From assembly GCF_025150245.1 (NCBI RefSeq), contig NZ_CP102279.1, positions 416,001 to 480,000 on the forward strand: 64,000 nt of DNA, written 5' to 3'. The DNA comes from Dorea formicigenerans (GTDB lineage: Bacteria; Bacillota; Clostridia; Lachnospirales; Lachnospiraceae). Positions 17,520 to 26,735 of this stretch are shown here, piece after piece. The notes below the pieces were generated by a model. The model was not told where the DNA came from and made no database searches. It worked only from the letters and a program-made list of their open reading frames with translations. Made by a program: the position numbers and the translations under genes. How positions within the stretch are numbered: position 1 is the first letter of the stretch; every line of letters begins with the position of its first letter.

Positions 17520-18902
17520 ATGTTAGAAAAAGTATTTAAACTTAGTGAAAACAAGACCGATGCGAAAACAGAAATACTTGCCGGAATCACAACATTTATG
17601 ACAATGGCATATATTCTTGCGGTCAATCCAAGCATACTCTCAGCAACGGGTATGGATTCAGGAGCTGTATTTACTGCCACTGCTCTGGCAGCATTTATCG
17701 GAACACTGCTCATGGCAATCTTTGCAAACTATCCATTTGCACTGGCACCTGGTATGGGACTGAATGCATATTTTGCATACACAGTCGTATTAGGAATGGG
17801 ATATAGCTGGGAATATGCACTGACAGCCGTATTTGCAGAAGGAATCATCTTTATTCTTTTGTCTGCAACAAATGTACGAGAAGCTATTTTCAATGCAATC
17901 CCACAGAATTTAAAAGCAGCCGTCAGCGTAGGAATCGGACTGTTCATCGCATTCATCGGACTTCAGAATGCAAAAATTGTAATCGGAGGATCTACACTGC
18001 TTCAGTTATTCTCCGTAGATAAATATAACGAAGTAAACGGAGTATCCGCGTCATTTAACGATGTAGGAATCACAGTACTCCTTGCAATCATCGGAATTAT
18101 CGTTACAGGAATTTTAGTAGTAAAGAACATCAAAGGAAATATCCTCTGGGGAATCCTGATCACATGGCTGCTCGGAATCATCTGCCAGTTTACAGGACTT
18201 TATGTACCAAATGCAGATCTTGGATTCTATAGCCTGTTGCCAAATTTCAGCAACGGATTATCCATTCCAAGTCTGTCACCAATCTTCTGCAAACTGGACT
18301 TCAGCGGAATCTTCTCTCTGAACTTTATAGTCATCTTGTTTGCATTCCTGTTCGTAGACTTATTTGATACGATTGGAACACTGATCGGAGTATCCGCAAA
18401 AGCAGACATGCTCGACGAGAACGGAAAACTTCCAAGAATCAAAGGCGCACTTATGGCAGACGCAGTCGCAACAACAGTCGGAGCCGTAATCGGAACATCA
18501 ACAACAACAACATTTGTAGAAAGCGCATCAGGAGTATCCGAAGGAGGAAGAACCGGACTTACATCAGTCACAACAGCAATCCTTTTCGGACTGTCACTGT
18601 TCCTGTCACCAATCTTCCTTGCAATACCATCATTTGCCACAGCACCGGCACTTGTAATTGTAGGACTTTACATGCTCACGAACGTAACAAACATAGATTT
18701 CAACGATATGTCAGAAGCAATCCCTTGCTATGTATGCATCATCGCAATGCCATTCTTCTACAGCATCTCCGAAGGAATCTCAATGGGAGTTATCACATAC
18801 GTGGCACTCAACCTGATCACAGGAAAAGCAAAAGAAAAGAAAGTCAGCATACTCATGTACGTACTGGCAGTATTGTTTGTATTGAAATATGTATTTTTAT
18901 AA
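17520..18902 (+). CDS. NCS2-family purine (adenine/guanine/hypoxanthine) permease
   Basis: 460 residues with about 12-14 hydrophobic helices, an inner-membrane proton symporter for purine bases of the AzgA/PbuG branch. Typical features are the N-terminal KTEILAGITTFMTMAYILAV, PGMGLNAYFAYTVV and FLFVDLFDTIGTLIGVSAKA, and the substrate-binding region TSTTTTFVESASGVSEGGRT. The start ATG follows GAAAGGGGAA. No purine riboswitch is seen upstream. The last ~0.8 kb uses mostly codons ending in A or C, unlike the 5' part. The gene ends 3 bases before a GGGGACGGGG palindrome that carries the IS insertion. Confidence 0.9.
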   Translation: MLEKVFKLSENKTDAKTEILAGITTFMTMAYILAVNPSILSATGMDSGAVFTATALAAFIGTLLMAIFANYPFALAPGMGLNAYFAYTVVLGMGYSWEYALTAVFAEGIIFILLSATNVREAIFNAIPQNLKAAVSVGIGLFIAFIGLQNAKIVIGGSTLLQLFSVDKYNEVNGVSASFNDVGITVLLAIIGIIVTGILVVKNIKGNILWGILITWLLGIICQFTGLYVPNADLGFYSLLPNFSNGLSIPSLSPIFCKLDFSGIFSLNFIVILFAFLFVDLFDTIGTLIGVSAKADMLDENGKLPRIKGALMADAVATTVGAVIGTSTTTTFVESASGVSEGGRTGLTSVTTAILFGLSLFLSPIFLAIPSFATAPALVIVGLYMLTNVTNIDFNDMSEAIPCYVCIIAMPFFYSISEGISMGVITYVALNLITGKAKEKKVSILMYVLAVLFVLKYVFL

Positions 18903-18930
18903 AAAATTGGGGACGGGGTTTTTTCAAAAA

Positions 18931-20556
18931 CAATGTCATTAAGTTAAGGATTTTAGTAGTGTGAAAAGTAGTTTTTTACTTTTTGCACTACTTTTTTTGC
19001 CTAAAAGCTTGACAAAACTTCACAAAAGTGTGGCGAAGCCATTTGAATATATTCTTTTTTAGGAGGTTCAAATGGCAAATATTTCTTTTATTGTAAAGCA
19101 AAAACTGGAGTCTGCTATAAAAATATTATGCAGAGATTTTTCATCACACGTAAAGCGTCCGGGAAAAGACTTTTCTAGGAATCGTAAACTTCCATTTGAA
19201 GAGGTGATTCGATTCCTTCTCCCTCTGCAAGGACAATGTATGGATCAGGAATTATTCCGTCACTTTTCAAAGAAACCACTCTTCTTTTCAACAGACTATT
19301 CGGGTATTCCGCATAGTTCCGCTATGATTCAGGCTCGGCAAAAACTTTCAGATTCTGCAATGCCGGCCTTGTTCCATTCGTTTACAGAGACTTGTAAAAA
19401 AGGTGCGCTTTTCCAGGGTTACCAACTTCTGGCAATAGATGGTTCCCAGTTTTCTGTCCCGGAAAATCTAAAAGAACCACTATGCTGGCGTAAGATACCC
19501 AATATCTCAAAGGGAAGAAATGTGATACATTTAAATGCTATGTACCATCTTCAGAGTGGTATTTTTGAAGATGTCGTTTTTCAGCCAATCTGTGAATGTA
19601 ATGAGCATAAAGCCCTGGCTCAAATGGTAGACCGCCGGTCTTCTGCGTTTCCTGCTATTTTTATGGCTGATCGGGGATACGAAAGTTATAATACTTTCGC
19701 CCATATAGAACAAAAAGGGGATAAATACGTGGTTCGGGGAAGAGAATCAGGTACAGGTATCTGTTCTGGTCTGAATCTTCCTGATACAGAAGAATACGAT
19801 ATCGAAAAAGAACTTTATATCTGTAAAAAACATAGCAAAAAAGTAAAAACAAACCCACGAAAATATAAACGAATTCGCAGTGATGCAACATTTGATTTTT
19901 TCACAGACGATTGTGAGGAATATCGATTAAATCTTAGAATTGTAAAAATAAAACTCTCTGAAACCACAACTGAAGTACTGTTTACAAATCTTTCTAAAGA
20001 GAAATTTTCGGCAGATGATTTAAAACGGTTATATCATATGCGCTGGGGAATTGAAACTGCATTTGACCAGTTAAAATATGCGCTTGGCGCTGCATCTGTT
20101 CATTCTAAGAACTCAGAATTAATCATACAAGAATTGTATGGAAAGCTAATTATGTTCAATTTTTGTAAAACTATAGTTGGTGGAATTGCGGTAAAACAGC
20201 AGGAATACTGGAAATATGAATATAAATTGAATATAAAAATGGCAATGTGTATTTGTAGAGAATTCTGGTGCTCCCAGACTTTAGCAGCACCAGAGGTTGA
20301 AAAAATGTTGCTGAACTATCTTGTCCCCATAAGGGATAACCGGACTTTTCCACGAGATACGGTTAAAAAGTCAGCAATAGCATTCAATAGTAGGATAGCA
20401 TAAGATTGTAAAAATGAAAATAGGAACCATGAGAAAGCAGGGATTTTTCGCTGCTTACTTGTAGTATCCTTGAAAAACAAGAAGCCTTGACAATCCATAA
20501 AAAAGAAGTGTCAAAGCCTCAATAATTACAATTTTATCCTTAACTTAATGACATTG
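18931..20556 (+). mobile_element. IS4-family insertion sequence, copy 1 (1626 bp)
   Basis: Bounded by inverted ends CAATGTCATTAAGTTAAGGA (left) and its complement at the right end, with 10-bp target duplications TTTTCAAAAA at 18921-18930 and 20557-20566. It carries one transposase gene. A second copy of the same length lies at 45544-47169 in opposite orientation, with an identical predicted transposase and the same target sequence. A 10-12 bp duplication fits the IS4 family. Confidence 0.93.
19072..20403 (+). CDS. IS4-family DDE transposase, copy 1
   Basis: 443 residues. It has the DDE catalytic residues in LLAIDGSQFS (D1), IFMADRGYES (D2) and the IS4-type Y-2-R-3-E-6-K signature YHMRWGIETAFDQLK. 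An N-terminal helix-rich region precedes the RNase H-like core. The start ATG follows AGGAGG. It appears intact and is identical in predicted protein to the copy at 45697-47028, so both insertions are probably recent and the element is likely still active. Confidence 0.95.
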   Translation: MANISFIVKQKLESAIKILCRDFSSHVKRPGKDFSRNRKLPFEEVIRFLLPLQGQCMDQELFRHFSKKPLFFSTDYSGIPHSSAMIQARQKLSDSAMPALFHSFTETCKKGALFQGYQLLAIDGSQFSVPENLKEPLCWRKIPNISKGRNVIHLNAMYHLQSGIFEDVVFQPICECNEHKALAQMVDRRSSAFPAIFMADRGYESYNTFAHIEQKGDKYVVRGRESGTGICSGLNLPDTEEYDIEKELYICKKHSKKVKTNPRKYKRIRSDATFDFFTDDCEEYRLNLRIVKIKLSETTTEVLFTNLSKEKFSADDLKRLYHMRWGIETAFDQLKYALGAASVHSKNSELIIQELYGKLIMFNFCKTIVGGIAVKQQEYWKYEYKLNIKMAMCICREFWCSQTLAAPEVEKMLLNYLVPIRDNRTFPRDTVKKSAIAFNSRIA

Positions 20557-20644
20557 TTTTCAAAAAAACCCCGTCCCCAATTTCACTTCAACCTGTCCCT
20601 TTTTAAATTGTGTCAAAATTCCAACCGCCATTTTCCGGGCTTTC

Positions 20645-21526
20645 CTAAAATTCCAACCTGTCCCTTTTTGAATTGTGTATAATCTGGCTCCAAATTGTTT
20701 TTTCGCCATGGCTTCTGACCCCATCGCGTCTGCGGATTGCATAAAAGGTCGACTCCCATTTTGTCTCGGAAAGTGGAAGAACGTCTACATTCCGGTTTTT
20801 GAAGATATCCAGATATGGCAGGACAGAGATGCCAAATCCGTGTTCAATCATATTTAAAATCACTTCTATTTCTTCAGCTTCGCAGGCAGGGGCTGCAGAA
20901 ATTTGATAATCTTTGTAAATTTGTTCCTGAAGCTTTCGCATTGGGCTTGTCCGTGTGAAGAAAATCTGTGGGTATGTAGTAATATCACGAAAGGTGAAAG
21001 CTTCTTTTGATATTAATTCATGTCCTTTTGGAACGACGATTCCAACATAGGATTTTTGAACAGGGCAGTATTCAAATAGTTCTGATGAGGGCTGTCCGGA
21101 GCAAAAGCCAAGATCATAAGTCATAGTTTCCAGACCGTGAAGAATATCCGGGGTCATTCCATTGTAAATTGCAAATGGAAACTTCAAAGAACAGGATTGG
21201 ATCAGTTCCGGAATGAAGCTTCTGGCCAGGGGATAGACGCTGGCAATCCGGATGATTTTATCTTCTCGGTGGAAGTCAGAGATGGTCTGTTCTAATTCGT
21301 CCAAGTTGTTTAAAATGACATCTATATATTTTTTTATTTCTAGTCCATAAGGGCTAAGTCGTACATTTCTACCGGTTTTCTCAAAAAGTGGAAGTCCATA
21401 GTCTTTTTCCAAAGAATGAATTGCATGGCTGAGTCCCGGCTGGGAAATGTTTAATTCTTTTGCAGCATTTCCATAATGTTGGAGTTCTGCAAGAGTGGAA
21501 AAGTAGCGAAGGTAATCGGTGTTCAT
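20645..21526 (-). CDS. LysR-type transcriptional regulator, C-terminus rewritten by repeat sequence
   Basis: 293 residues. Residues 1-60 are the LysR winged-helix domain (YLRYFSTLAELQHYGNAAKE, LNISQPGLSHAIHSLE); the rest is a periplasmic-binding-like effector domain (ASVYPLARSFIPELIQSC, GFGISVLPYLDIF). It is divergent from the YczE-like membrane protein at 21957 and is probably its regulator. The intergenic region has the palindrome ATTCTAAAATAGAAT near 21630-21645, a candidate operator. The last ~30 residues (GVRSHGEKTIWSQIIHNSKR) come from the CCTGTCCC repeat tail next to the IS rather than from a normal LysR end, so the C-terminus was altered by repeat insertion. Confidence 0.85.
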   Translation of the reverse strand: MNTDYLRYFSTLAELQHYGNAAKELNISQPGLSHAIHSLEKDYGLPLFEKTGRNVRLSPYGLEIKKYIDVILNNLDELEQTISDFHREDKIIRIASVYPLARSFIPELIQSCSLKFPFAIYNGMTPDILHGLETMTYDLGFCSGQPSSELFEYCPVQKSYVGIVVPKGHELISKEAFTFRDITTYPQIFFTRTSPMRKLQEQIYKDYQISAAPACEAEEIEVILNMIEHGFGISVLPYLDIFKNRNVDVLPLSETKWESTFYAIRRRDGVRSHGEKTIWSQIIHNSKRDRLEF

Positions 21527-21740
21527 AAATAATCCTTTCAGTTATATGTGTCAAGAGGTCCTATGATGCCTGCGGATTGTTTCGCGCTGCGCACTCTCAC
21601 AATCCTACCCAATATTATACTATATTCATTCTAAAATAGAATAGATATATTCGAAAAATACATTAGTATTTATGAATTCTTGGGTCTATACTAAAATACG
21701 GTCAGCAAAATCTGACTGAAATTATACAGAAAAATTAACA

Positions 21741-21893
21741 TTCAAGAATGCCTCGGCATTCTTGCTGCGAGGTGCGCGTCATGCAATGCATGACATACTT
21801 CTACTGCGCACCTCTGCAAGTCTACACTCCGTTTCGGTCGGCGCAAAACCATTGTCCACCGGACAATGTGCGCCCTGCCGGAGGCTATATCAG
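21741..21893 (+). repeat. ~150-bp multi-hairpin intergenic repeat, copy 1
   Basis: Three nested palindromes follow one another: AAGAATGCC/GGCATTCTT; GAGGTGCGC...GCGCACCTC enclosing GTCATGCA/TGCATGAC; and GCGCA..ATTGTCC/GGACAAT..TGCGC. It ends CTGCCGGAGGCTATATCAG. Near-identical copies are at 47260-47413 (inverted) and, shortened, at 41777-41877. A degenerate cousin (GGATTGT/ACAATCC) lies at about 21555-21595. It has no open reading frame of its own. Confidence 0.85.
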
Positions 21894-21956
21894 ATGTATG
21901 CAGTAAAAGTATATGAGGCGTATATCACAACAAGATTAAAAGAAAAGAGGATTATC

Positions 21957-22637
21957 ATGAATAAAAAATATCTCCCTGGAGAACTGGCTCTTTGCATCGT
22001 ACTGATCATCAACAGTCTTGGAGTGTGCCTGATGGCAAAGAGTGGCTTTGGAATTTCAACGATTTCATCTGTGCCATTTGTATTCAATAAAGTATTTCCG
22101 GCACTGTCGTTTGGAACATGGAATTACATTTTCCAGACAATGCTCGTATTAACACTTATGATTTTAAAGAAAGCATTTTGTTTCGAATATATCTTTTCCT
22201 TTGTTGTAGGAATCGGTTTTGGGAAAATGATTGATGTCCACGATGCGTGGCTGGCACTTCTGCCAAATACAATGGCGTTAAATGTACTGTATTTTGCATT
22301 GGGATTTTTGATTATCGGCTTTGGAATCGCACTGGCGAATCGCTGTATGCTTCCGATTATTCCGACGGATACATTTCCAAGGGATATGTCAGAGATTCTG
22401 AACAAACCATATAAATATGTGAAGACCACATTTGACTTGTGTTGTCTGACTACAACACTGGTACTTTCCATTGGAATCCTTCACGGACTTCACGGTGTAG
22501 GAATCGGAACAGTGCTCTGCGCATTCATTACAGGAAAGACCGTATCCATGTTTCAGAAAGTGTTAGATGACCATGTTGTATTCTATCGCGCGGTAATTCG
22601 TCCGACGAAGCCGGAGATATCCGGACGGACGGTGTAA
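21957..22637 (+). CDS. YczE/DUF6198-like integral membrane protein
   Basis: 226 residues from ATG 21957 (AAAGAGG upstream); the longer reading frame upstream is made of repeat sequence and is not used. Five to six hydrophobic segments (ELALCIVLIINSLGVCLMAK, LNVLYFALGFLIIGFGIALA) and a conserved loop with PTDTFPRDMSE match the YczE/YitT-like membrane families of unknown transport function. It is divergently transcribed from the LysR regulator, a common pairing that suggests LysR controls its expression in response to the transported ligand. Confidence 0.75.
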   Translation: MNKKYLPGELALCIVLIINSLGVCLMAKSGFGISTISSVPFVFNKVFPALSFGTWNYIFQTMLVLTLMILKKAFCFEYIFSFVVGIGFGKMIDVHDAWLALLPNTMALNVLYFALGFLIIGFGIALANRCMLPIIPTDTFPRDMSEILNKPYKYVKTTFDLCCLTTTLVLSIGILHGLHGVGIGTVLCAFITGKTVSMFQKVLDDHVVFYRAVIRPTKPEISGRTV

Positions 22638-22957
22638 GATGGATTCTCTAAAAACTAGAACTTCGATATAGAAATAAGTTTCAGAGACATTGCTTTTTTG
22701 AAAAAAAGTTATGCCTCTTTTTTTAATCAAAAAGGAAAACAAAATATTTAATAAGATTTTTAGTGAATATATACAAGTCTATGATATACTTTTTGTTAAT
22801 TCTGACTGTTTAGATAGGAATGATGAGAAGGTGAAAAATAATGCAATAGATTATAACAATAAAAAGGCTTAATCATACAAATAATCAATTTGCCAATTAT
22901 ATGAAGAGGAGAATACAATATAGATGTTATCAATATTATATAGGAGGAAATAGAGAA
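22638..22957 (+). promoter_or_regulatory. Leader region of the nitrogenase-like operon
   Basis: After the terminator at 22682-22727 the sequence is AT-rich. A possible -10 (TATGAT at 22780-22785, or TATACT at 22785-22790) has a poor -35 (TTTTTA). That would leave a leader of about 165 bases before the first ATG, in which I see no known riboswitch. A perfect AGGAGG sits 11 bases before ATG 22958. Confidence 0.3.
22682..22727 (+). terminator. Terminator of the YczE-like gene
   Basis: AGAGACAT pairs with ATGCCTCT, with TTTTTT pairing AAAAAA inside the stem, followed by a run of seven T. Confidence 0.6.
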
Positions 22958-24028
22958 ATGAAAAAGAAACTAATTGGAATGATGCTTGTACTTGCAATGA
23001 TGGCGTCTCTGCTTACAGCATGTGGAAAGTCTAATTCAAGTTCAGACAGCAACTCAACAAAAAAGGCAAAAAGTGAAAGCAGCGAAAACTTAACATCTGA
23101 TGGTAAGGCAAAGAAAGCTTGTTATATTACAAATTCACCATTAGGTAACGACTTCACAGATTCTATTTGGTCTGGTTTTCAGGCTATGAAAGATAAGGGC
23201 TGGGAGGTTAAGAGTATTGAAGTTAGTGAAGAAGGCGAGTATGCAGAGCAGATTCGTGCCATGGCAGCAGAAGGATACACTGCAATCTTCACAATGTTTG
23301 ATGAAGTAAGTGACGTGGCGTTAGAGCTTGCAGACGAGCTGAAAGAGGAGTATCCAGACCTTCATATTTTCATGCTTGATACATATATGGAGCACGATAA
23401 AACAAATTGCACAAGTGTTTCAGTAGATCCGTTCGAGTCATCATTCGTTGCAGGTTTCGTGGCAGCAAATATGACACAGACTGGAACAGTAGGATGGATT
23501 GGACATTCTGATATTCTCAAAATTTGGAGATTCAGAGATGGATTTAAAGCTGGGGTAGCTTATGCAAATAATGGAACACAGGTTGTGACCGCATTTACAG
23601 GAGATTATAAAGATCCTGTAAAAGGACAGGAGACAGCAAAAGCAATGATTGATGAGTACCCGGTAGATATTATTTATCAGTGTGATTATCTTGGAGGAAG
23701 TGGCGTCATTTCCGCATGTGCAGATGCTGGTATCAAATGTATCGGTGTAGATGACTGGCAGGGTGGAATTGATAAATGTGTATTCTGGTCAGCAATCAAA
23801 GCTATGAATGTAGCAGTAGAGTCTATTCTTCAGGATGTAGATGACGGAAGAGAATTTCCTACGGCAATTAACTTTGACTTAAGTTCAGGCGGTAGAGTTT
23901 ATGATGATCGTGACTGGAATAACATTCCAAAAGATCTTCAGGATAAAGTAACAGAACTTATCAATGGAATCAAATCTGGAGATGTAGATGTTTACGCAGG
24001 ATTTGATGAGTACAGATTACAGTACTAA
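22958..24028 (+). CDS. BMP-family lipoprotein, substrate-binding component of a nucleoside-type ABC importer
   Basis: 356 residues. MKKKLIGMMLVLAMMASLL then the lipobox LTAC gives a membrane-anchored lipoprotein. The start at 22958 rather than 22901 is set by AGGAGG. The body is a periplasmic-binding fold of the BMP/PnrA family (ITNSPLGNDFTDSIWSGFQA, SVSVDPFESSFVAGFVAANM, IIYQCDYLGGSGVISACADA), whose characterised members bind purine or other nucleosides. It heads an operon with its ATPase and two permeases, then the nitrogenase-like genes. A hairpin at 24055 behind it would let the binding protein be made in excess. The ligand is unknown; a nucleoside or nucleoside-like molecule is inferred. 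Confidence 0.88.
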   Translation: MKKKLIGMMLVLAMMASLLTACGKSNSSSDSNSTKKAKSESSENLTSDGKAKKACYITNSPLGNDFTDSIWSGFQAMKDKGWEVKSIEVSEEGEYAEQIRAMAAEGYTAIFTMFDEVSDVALELADELKEEYPDLHIFMLDTYMEHDKTNCTSVSVDPFESSFVAGFVAANMTQTGTVGWIGHSDILKIWRFRDGFKAGVAYANNGTQVVTAFTGDYKDPVKGQETAKAMIDEYPVDIIYQCDYLGGSGVISACADAGIKCIGVDDWQGGIDKCVFWSAIKAMNVAVESILQDVDDGREFPTAINFDLSSGGRVYDDRDWNNIPKDLQDKVTELINGIKSGDVDVYAGFDEYRLQY

Positions 24029-24054
24029 GAATAAGTATAATTAGCAGTGATAAG

Positions 24055-24090
24055 ATGGCGGTTCTTTTTATAAGAATCGCCATTTGTTCT
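24055..24090 (+). terminator. Intra-operon hairpin between binding protein and ATPase genes
   Basis: ATGGCGGTTCTT (24055-24066) pairs with AAGAATCGCCAT (24072-24083), one G.U pair, loop TTTAT, followed by TTGTTCT. The T-run is short, so it probably acts as a partial terminator or as an RNA stabiliser. Confidence 0.55.
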
Positions 24091-24115
24091 AACGAAAGAA
24101 GACAGTGGAGACGGT

Positions 24116-25645
24116 ATGGAGAGCAACGAATATATTCTTGAATTAAATAATATATATAAGCAGTTTGGCAACTTAATTGCGAATAATCACGTAAGCATTA
24201 AAATAAAAAGAAATTCCATCCATGCCATAGTGGGAGAAAATGGTGCGGGGAAAAGCACATTGATGAATATATTGACCTGTGTTTATAAGATGGATGCAGG
24301 AAAGATTCTCTTAAATGGAAAAGAAGTACATTTCCATTCACCCAAGGATGCAGCAAAGGCCGGTATCGGTATGGTACATCAGGAGTTCATGCTTTATAAA
24401 GGAATGACCGTATTAGAAAATATTATACTGGGAACAGAAAGAAGTCATATAGGTTTCCTAAATAAAAAAAGAGACTATAAAGATATTGAAGAAATCAGTA
24501 ATAAATATCATTTTCAGCTTCCATTGAAGGAAAAAATTGATGAATTACCGGTTGCTATGTTGCAGCAGATTGAAATTGTAAAAGTATTGTACAGAGAAGC
24601 GGAAATATTTATTTTTGATGAGCCGACTTCAGTACTTACGCCACAGGGAGTGAAAGGCTTATTTCAGGCATTTCAGTTTTTGAAAGAGAAAGGAAAGACA
24701 ATCATATTTATCACGCATAAGCTTCAGGAAGTTCTTGAAATTGCAGATTATGTGACAGTTCTAAAAGATGGAAAAGCAATTGGAACAAGAAAAAACGAGG
24801 GACTTACTGAGGAGATACTTGCAAGTATGATGGTTGGACGTGAGGTCATGCTTCATGCAAATAAACCGGCATGTGAAAGCGGTGAGATTATTTTAAGCGT
24901 CAATCATTTGTCGGTGAAAGATTTTAATAATATTTTGCGAGTGGATGATGTGTCTTTTGATATTCACGAAGGAGAAATCGTTGGTATAGCAGGAGTTGCT
25001 GGATCAGGACAGAGCGAAATTGCAGCGACTCTTATGGGACTTGTTTCGCCAGAGCCGGACAGTGAAATCTGTTTTCTGGGAAAGGATATAAAGAATAAAA
25101 GTGTAAGAGAAAGAAGAGCTTTAGGAATAGGATATGTACCGCAAGATCGTATGAAAAATGGAATCAATAGACAGGGAACAGTCTGGGAAAATGCAATTAT
25201 GGGATATCATTTGCAGCATGGAGTAAAAAAGAGTGGTGTCATAAATTTTAAGGAAGTACATGATTTTACAGATGATGTGGTAAATCAATATAGTGTAAAA
25301 GTGCAGAAAGATGAAGATATTGCCGGTACTTTGTCAGGAGGAAATATACAGAAACTGATTGTTGGAAGGGAATTTTCTCAAGATAAGAAGTTGTTGATTA
25401 TTGAGGATCCAACCAGAGGAATTGATGTGGGAGCTATTGAATTTATCTGGAAAAAGATTATTGATATTTCGAGGAAAGGAGCTGCGGTTCTGCTTATCAG
25501 TCATGAATTGAATGAAGTTATGCAGTTATCAGACCGGATATTGATTGCATACAATAAAAAATTGCAGGCTCCAAAGAATTCAACTTCTCTTTCAGAAGAA
25601 GAAATAGGATTATTGATGGCAGGAGGAAAGATAAGTGAGCAGTAA
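24116..25645 (+). CDS. ABC importer ATPase with two nucleotide-binding domains (YufO/NupA-like)
   Basis: 509 residues, two tandem ABC domains, the usual form for BMP-type nucleoside importers. Domain 1: Walker A GENGAGKST near 41, a diverged signature (LPVAMLQQIEIVKVLYREAE) and Walker B IFIFDEPTSVLTP. Domain 2: a degenerate P-loop (GVAGSGQSEIA), signature LSGGNIQKLIVGREF and Walker B LLIIEDPTRGIDVGA. A degenerate second site is typical of this family and of sugar ATPases. The reading frame overlaps the start of the first permease by 11 bases, which supports a single transcript and stoichiometric assembly at the membrane. Confidence 0.92.
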   Translation: MESNEYILELNNIYKQFGNLIANNHVSIKIKRNSIHAIVGENGAGKSTLMNILTCVYKMDAGKILLNGKEVHFHSPKDAAKAGIGMVHQEFMLYKGMTVLENIILGTERSHIGFLNKKRDYKDIEEISNKYHFQLPLKEKIDELPVAMLQQIEIVKVLYREAEIFIFDEPTSVLTPQGVKGLFQAFQFLKEKGKTIIFITHKLQEVLEIADYVTVLKDGKAIGTRKNEGLTEEILASMMVGREVMLHANKPACESGEIILSVNHLSVKDFNNILRVDDVSFDIHEGEIVGIAGVAGSGQSEIAATLMGLVSPEPDSEICFLGKDIKNKSVRERRALGIGYVPQDRMKNGINRQGTVWENAIMGYHLQHGVKKSGVINFKEVHDFTDDVVNQYSVKVQKDEDIAGTLSGGNIQKLIVGREFSQDKKLLIIEDPTRGIDVGAIEFIWKKIIDISRKGAAVLLISHELNEVMQLSDRILIAYNKKLQAPKNSTSLSEEEIGLLMAGGKISEQ

Positions 25646-26735
25646 ATGGAAAGAAAAATGGAAAGATATGCGAATGATCTGCCTACAGTATGTGATTGCA
25701 TTGCTCCTTACGTTAGCGTTGGGAGCACTTCTGATCTATCGTCTGGGGGAGCAGCCAATGACTGCTGTTTATTACATCTGGGATGGGGCTTTTGGGAGCC
25801 TTTACAAATTTGGCAGTACATTAAGATGGATGACTCCATGCCTTTTTACCGGAATTGCAGTATCATTTGCATTTAAATCAGGAATCTTTAATTGTGGAAT
25901 TCAGGGACAAGTATACATGGGGGCAATCACAGCGGCTACGATAGGTTATGCAGTGCCGATGCCAGCCGGAATTCATGCGTTTGTTTGTATCGCAGCAGCA
26001 GGGATTGTCGGAATGCTATGGGCATTGATTCCTGCAATTATGAGATTATATTTTAAAATAGACGAAGTTATTACTTCGCTGATGTTTTGCTTTATTGCAA
26101 CCTATATTACTTCATATATTGTAATCTGGAAAATTATTGGTGGAAAAGCAGATTCTATGGCATCACAGGCAAATGCGTCACCACAGATTATGGACACAGC
26201 AAGAATTCCGAAGCTAATCAAGGGAACAGAATTAAATTGTGGAATGTTGTTTGGATTAGTGATAGTAATCGTTATCTTTTTAATCTATAAACATACAAAA
26301 ATTGGATATGAGCTGAAGCAGATAGGTCAAAATATAGAGTTCTGCAAAGCAGGAGGAGTCAATACAACAAAGTTATTCCTTGGAGTATTTTTGATTTCCG
26401 GATTGATTTCCGGATTGTGTGGTGGAATCGAAGTATCTGGTTCTTATGGAAGATTTAATACAAATTTCAGTAGTAATATCGGATGGGATGGAATTATGAT
26501 TGCCAGAGTGGCAGGGAATAACCCACTTGGAGTGATTGCTGTTTCGTTTGTCTGGGGTGCTTTAAAAGCAGGAGCAATGAATATGGAACGCCTTACAACA
26601 TTGAACCGACTTACAGTTAATATTATTCAGATGTTTTTTGTATTATTGATATCTGTTGATTTTAAAGCATTGTGGAAACGTTTTGGTGTTTACAGACAAC
26701 GTCGGAAGATTAAAAAGATGGAGGAAACAGTATGA
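25635..26735 (+). CDS. ABC importer permease 1 (BPD_transp_2 family)
   Basis: 366 residues from GTG 25635, chosen because AGGAGG lies 8 bases upstream and the gene overlaps the ATPase end. About nine hydrophobic segments with the branched-chain/ribose/nucleoside permease pattern: NCGIQGQVYMGAI, KIDEVITSLMFCFIATYI, and the ATPase-contact region YELKQIGQNIEFCKAGGVNT. It forms the channel with the next gene product, which overlaps it by 4 bases. Confidence 0.9.
   Translation: MSSKWKEKWKDMRMICLQYVIALLLTLALGALLIYRLGEQPMTAVYYIWDGAFGSLYKFGSTLRWMTPCLFTGIAVSFAFKSGIFNCGIQGQVYMGAITAATIGYAVPMPAGIHAFVCIAAAGIVGMLWALIPAIMRLYFKIDEVITSLMFCFIATYITSYIVIWKIIGGKADSMASQANASPQIMDTARIPKLIKGTELNCGMLFGLVIVIVIFLIYKHTKIGYELKQIGQNIEFCKAGGVNTTKLFLGVFLISGLISGLCGGIEVSGSYGRFNTNFSSNIGWDGIMIARVAGNNPLGVIAVSFVWGALKAGAMNMERLTTLNRLTVNIIQMFFVLLISVDFKALWKRFGVYRQRRKIKKMEETV

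Larger units (their letters stand above)
18905..20600. repeat. REP-like palindrome copy A, split by the IS4-family element
   Basis: The left arm AATTGGGGACGGGGTTTTTT (from 18905) and the right arm AAAAACCCCGTCCCCAATT (to 20582) form one palindrome when the IS (18931-20556) is removed. A tail with CCTGTCCC follows at 20592. TTTTCAAAAA is present on both sides of the IS as a 10-bp target duplication. CCTGTCCCTTTTT and its neighbourhood recur once more at about 20660-20680. Confidence 0.85.

Noticed and set aside
21762..21956. N-terminal extension of the YczE-like protein
   Set aside because: The extension is encoded by the multi-hairpin repeat; the ATG at 21957 has its own ribosome site and starts at the conserved region.
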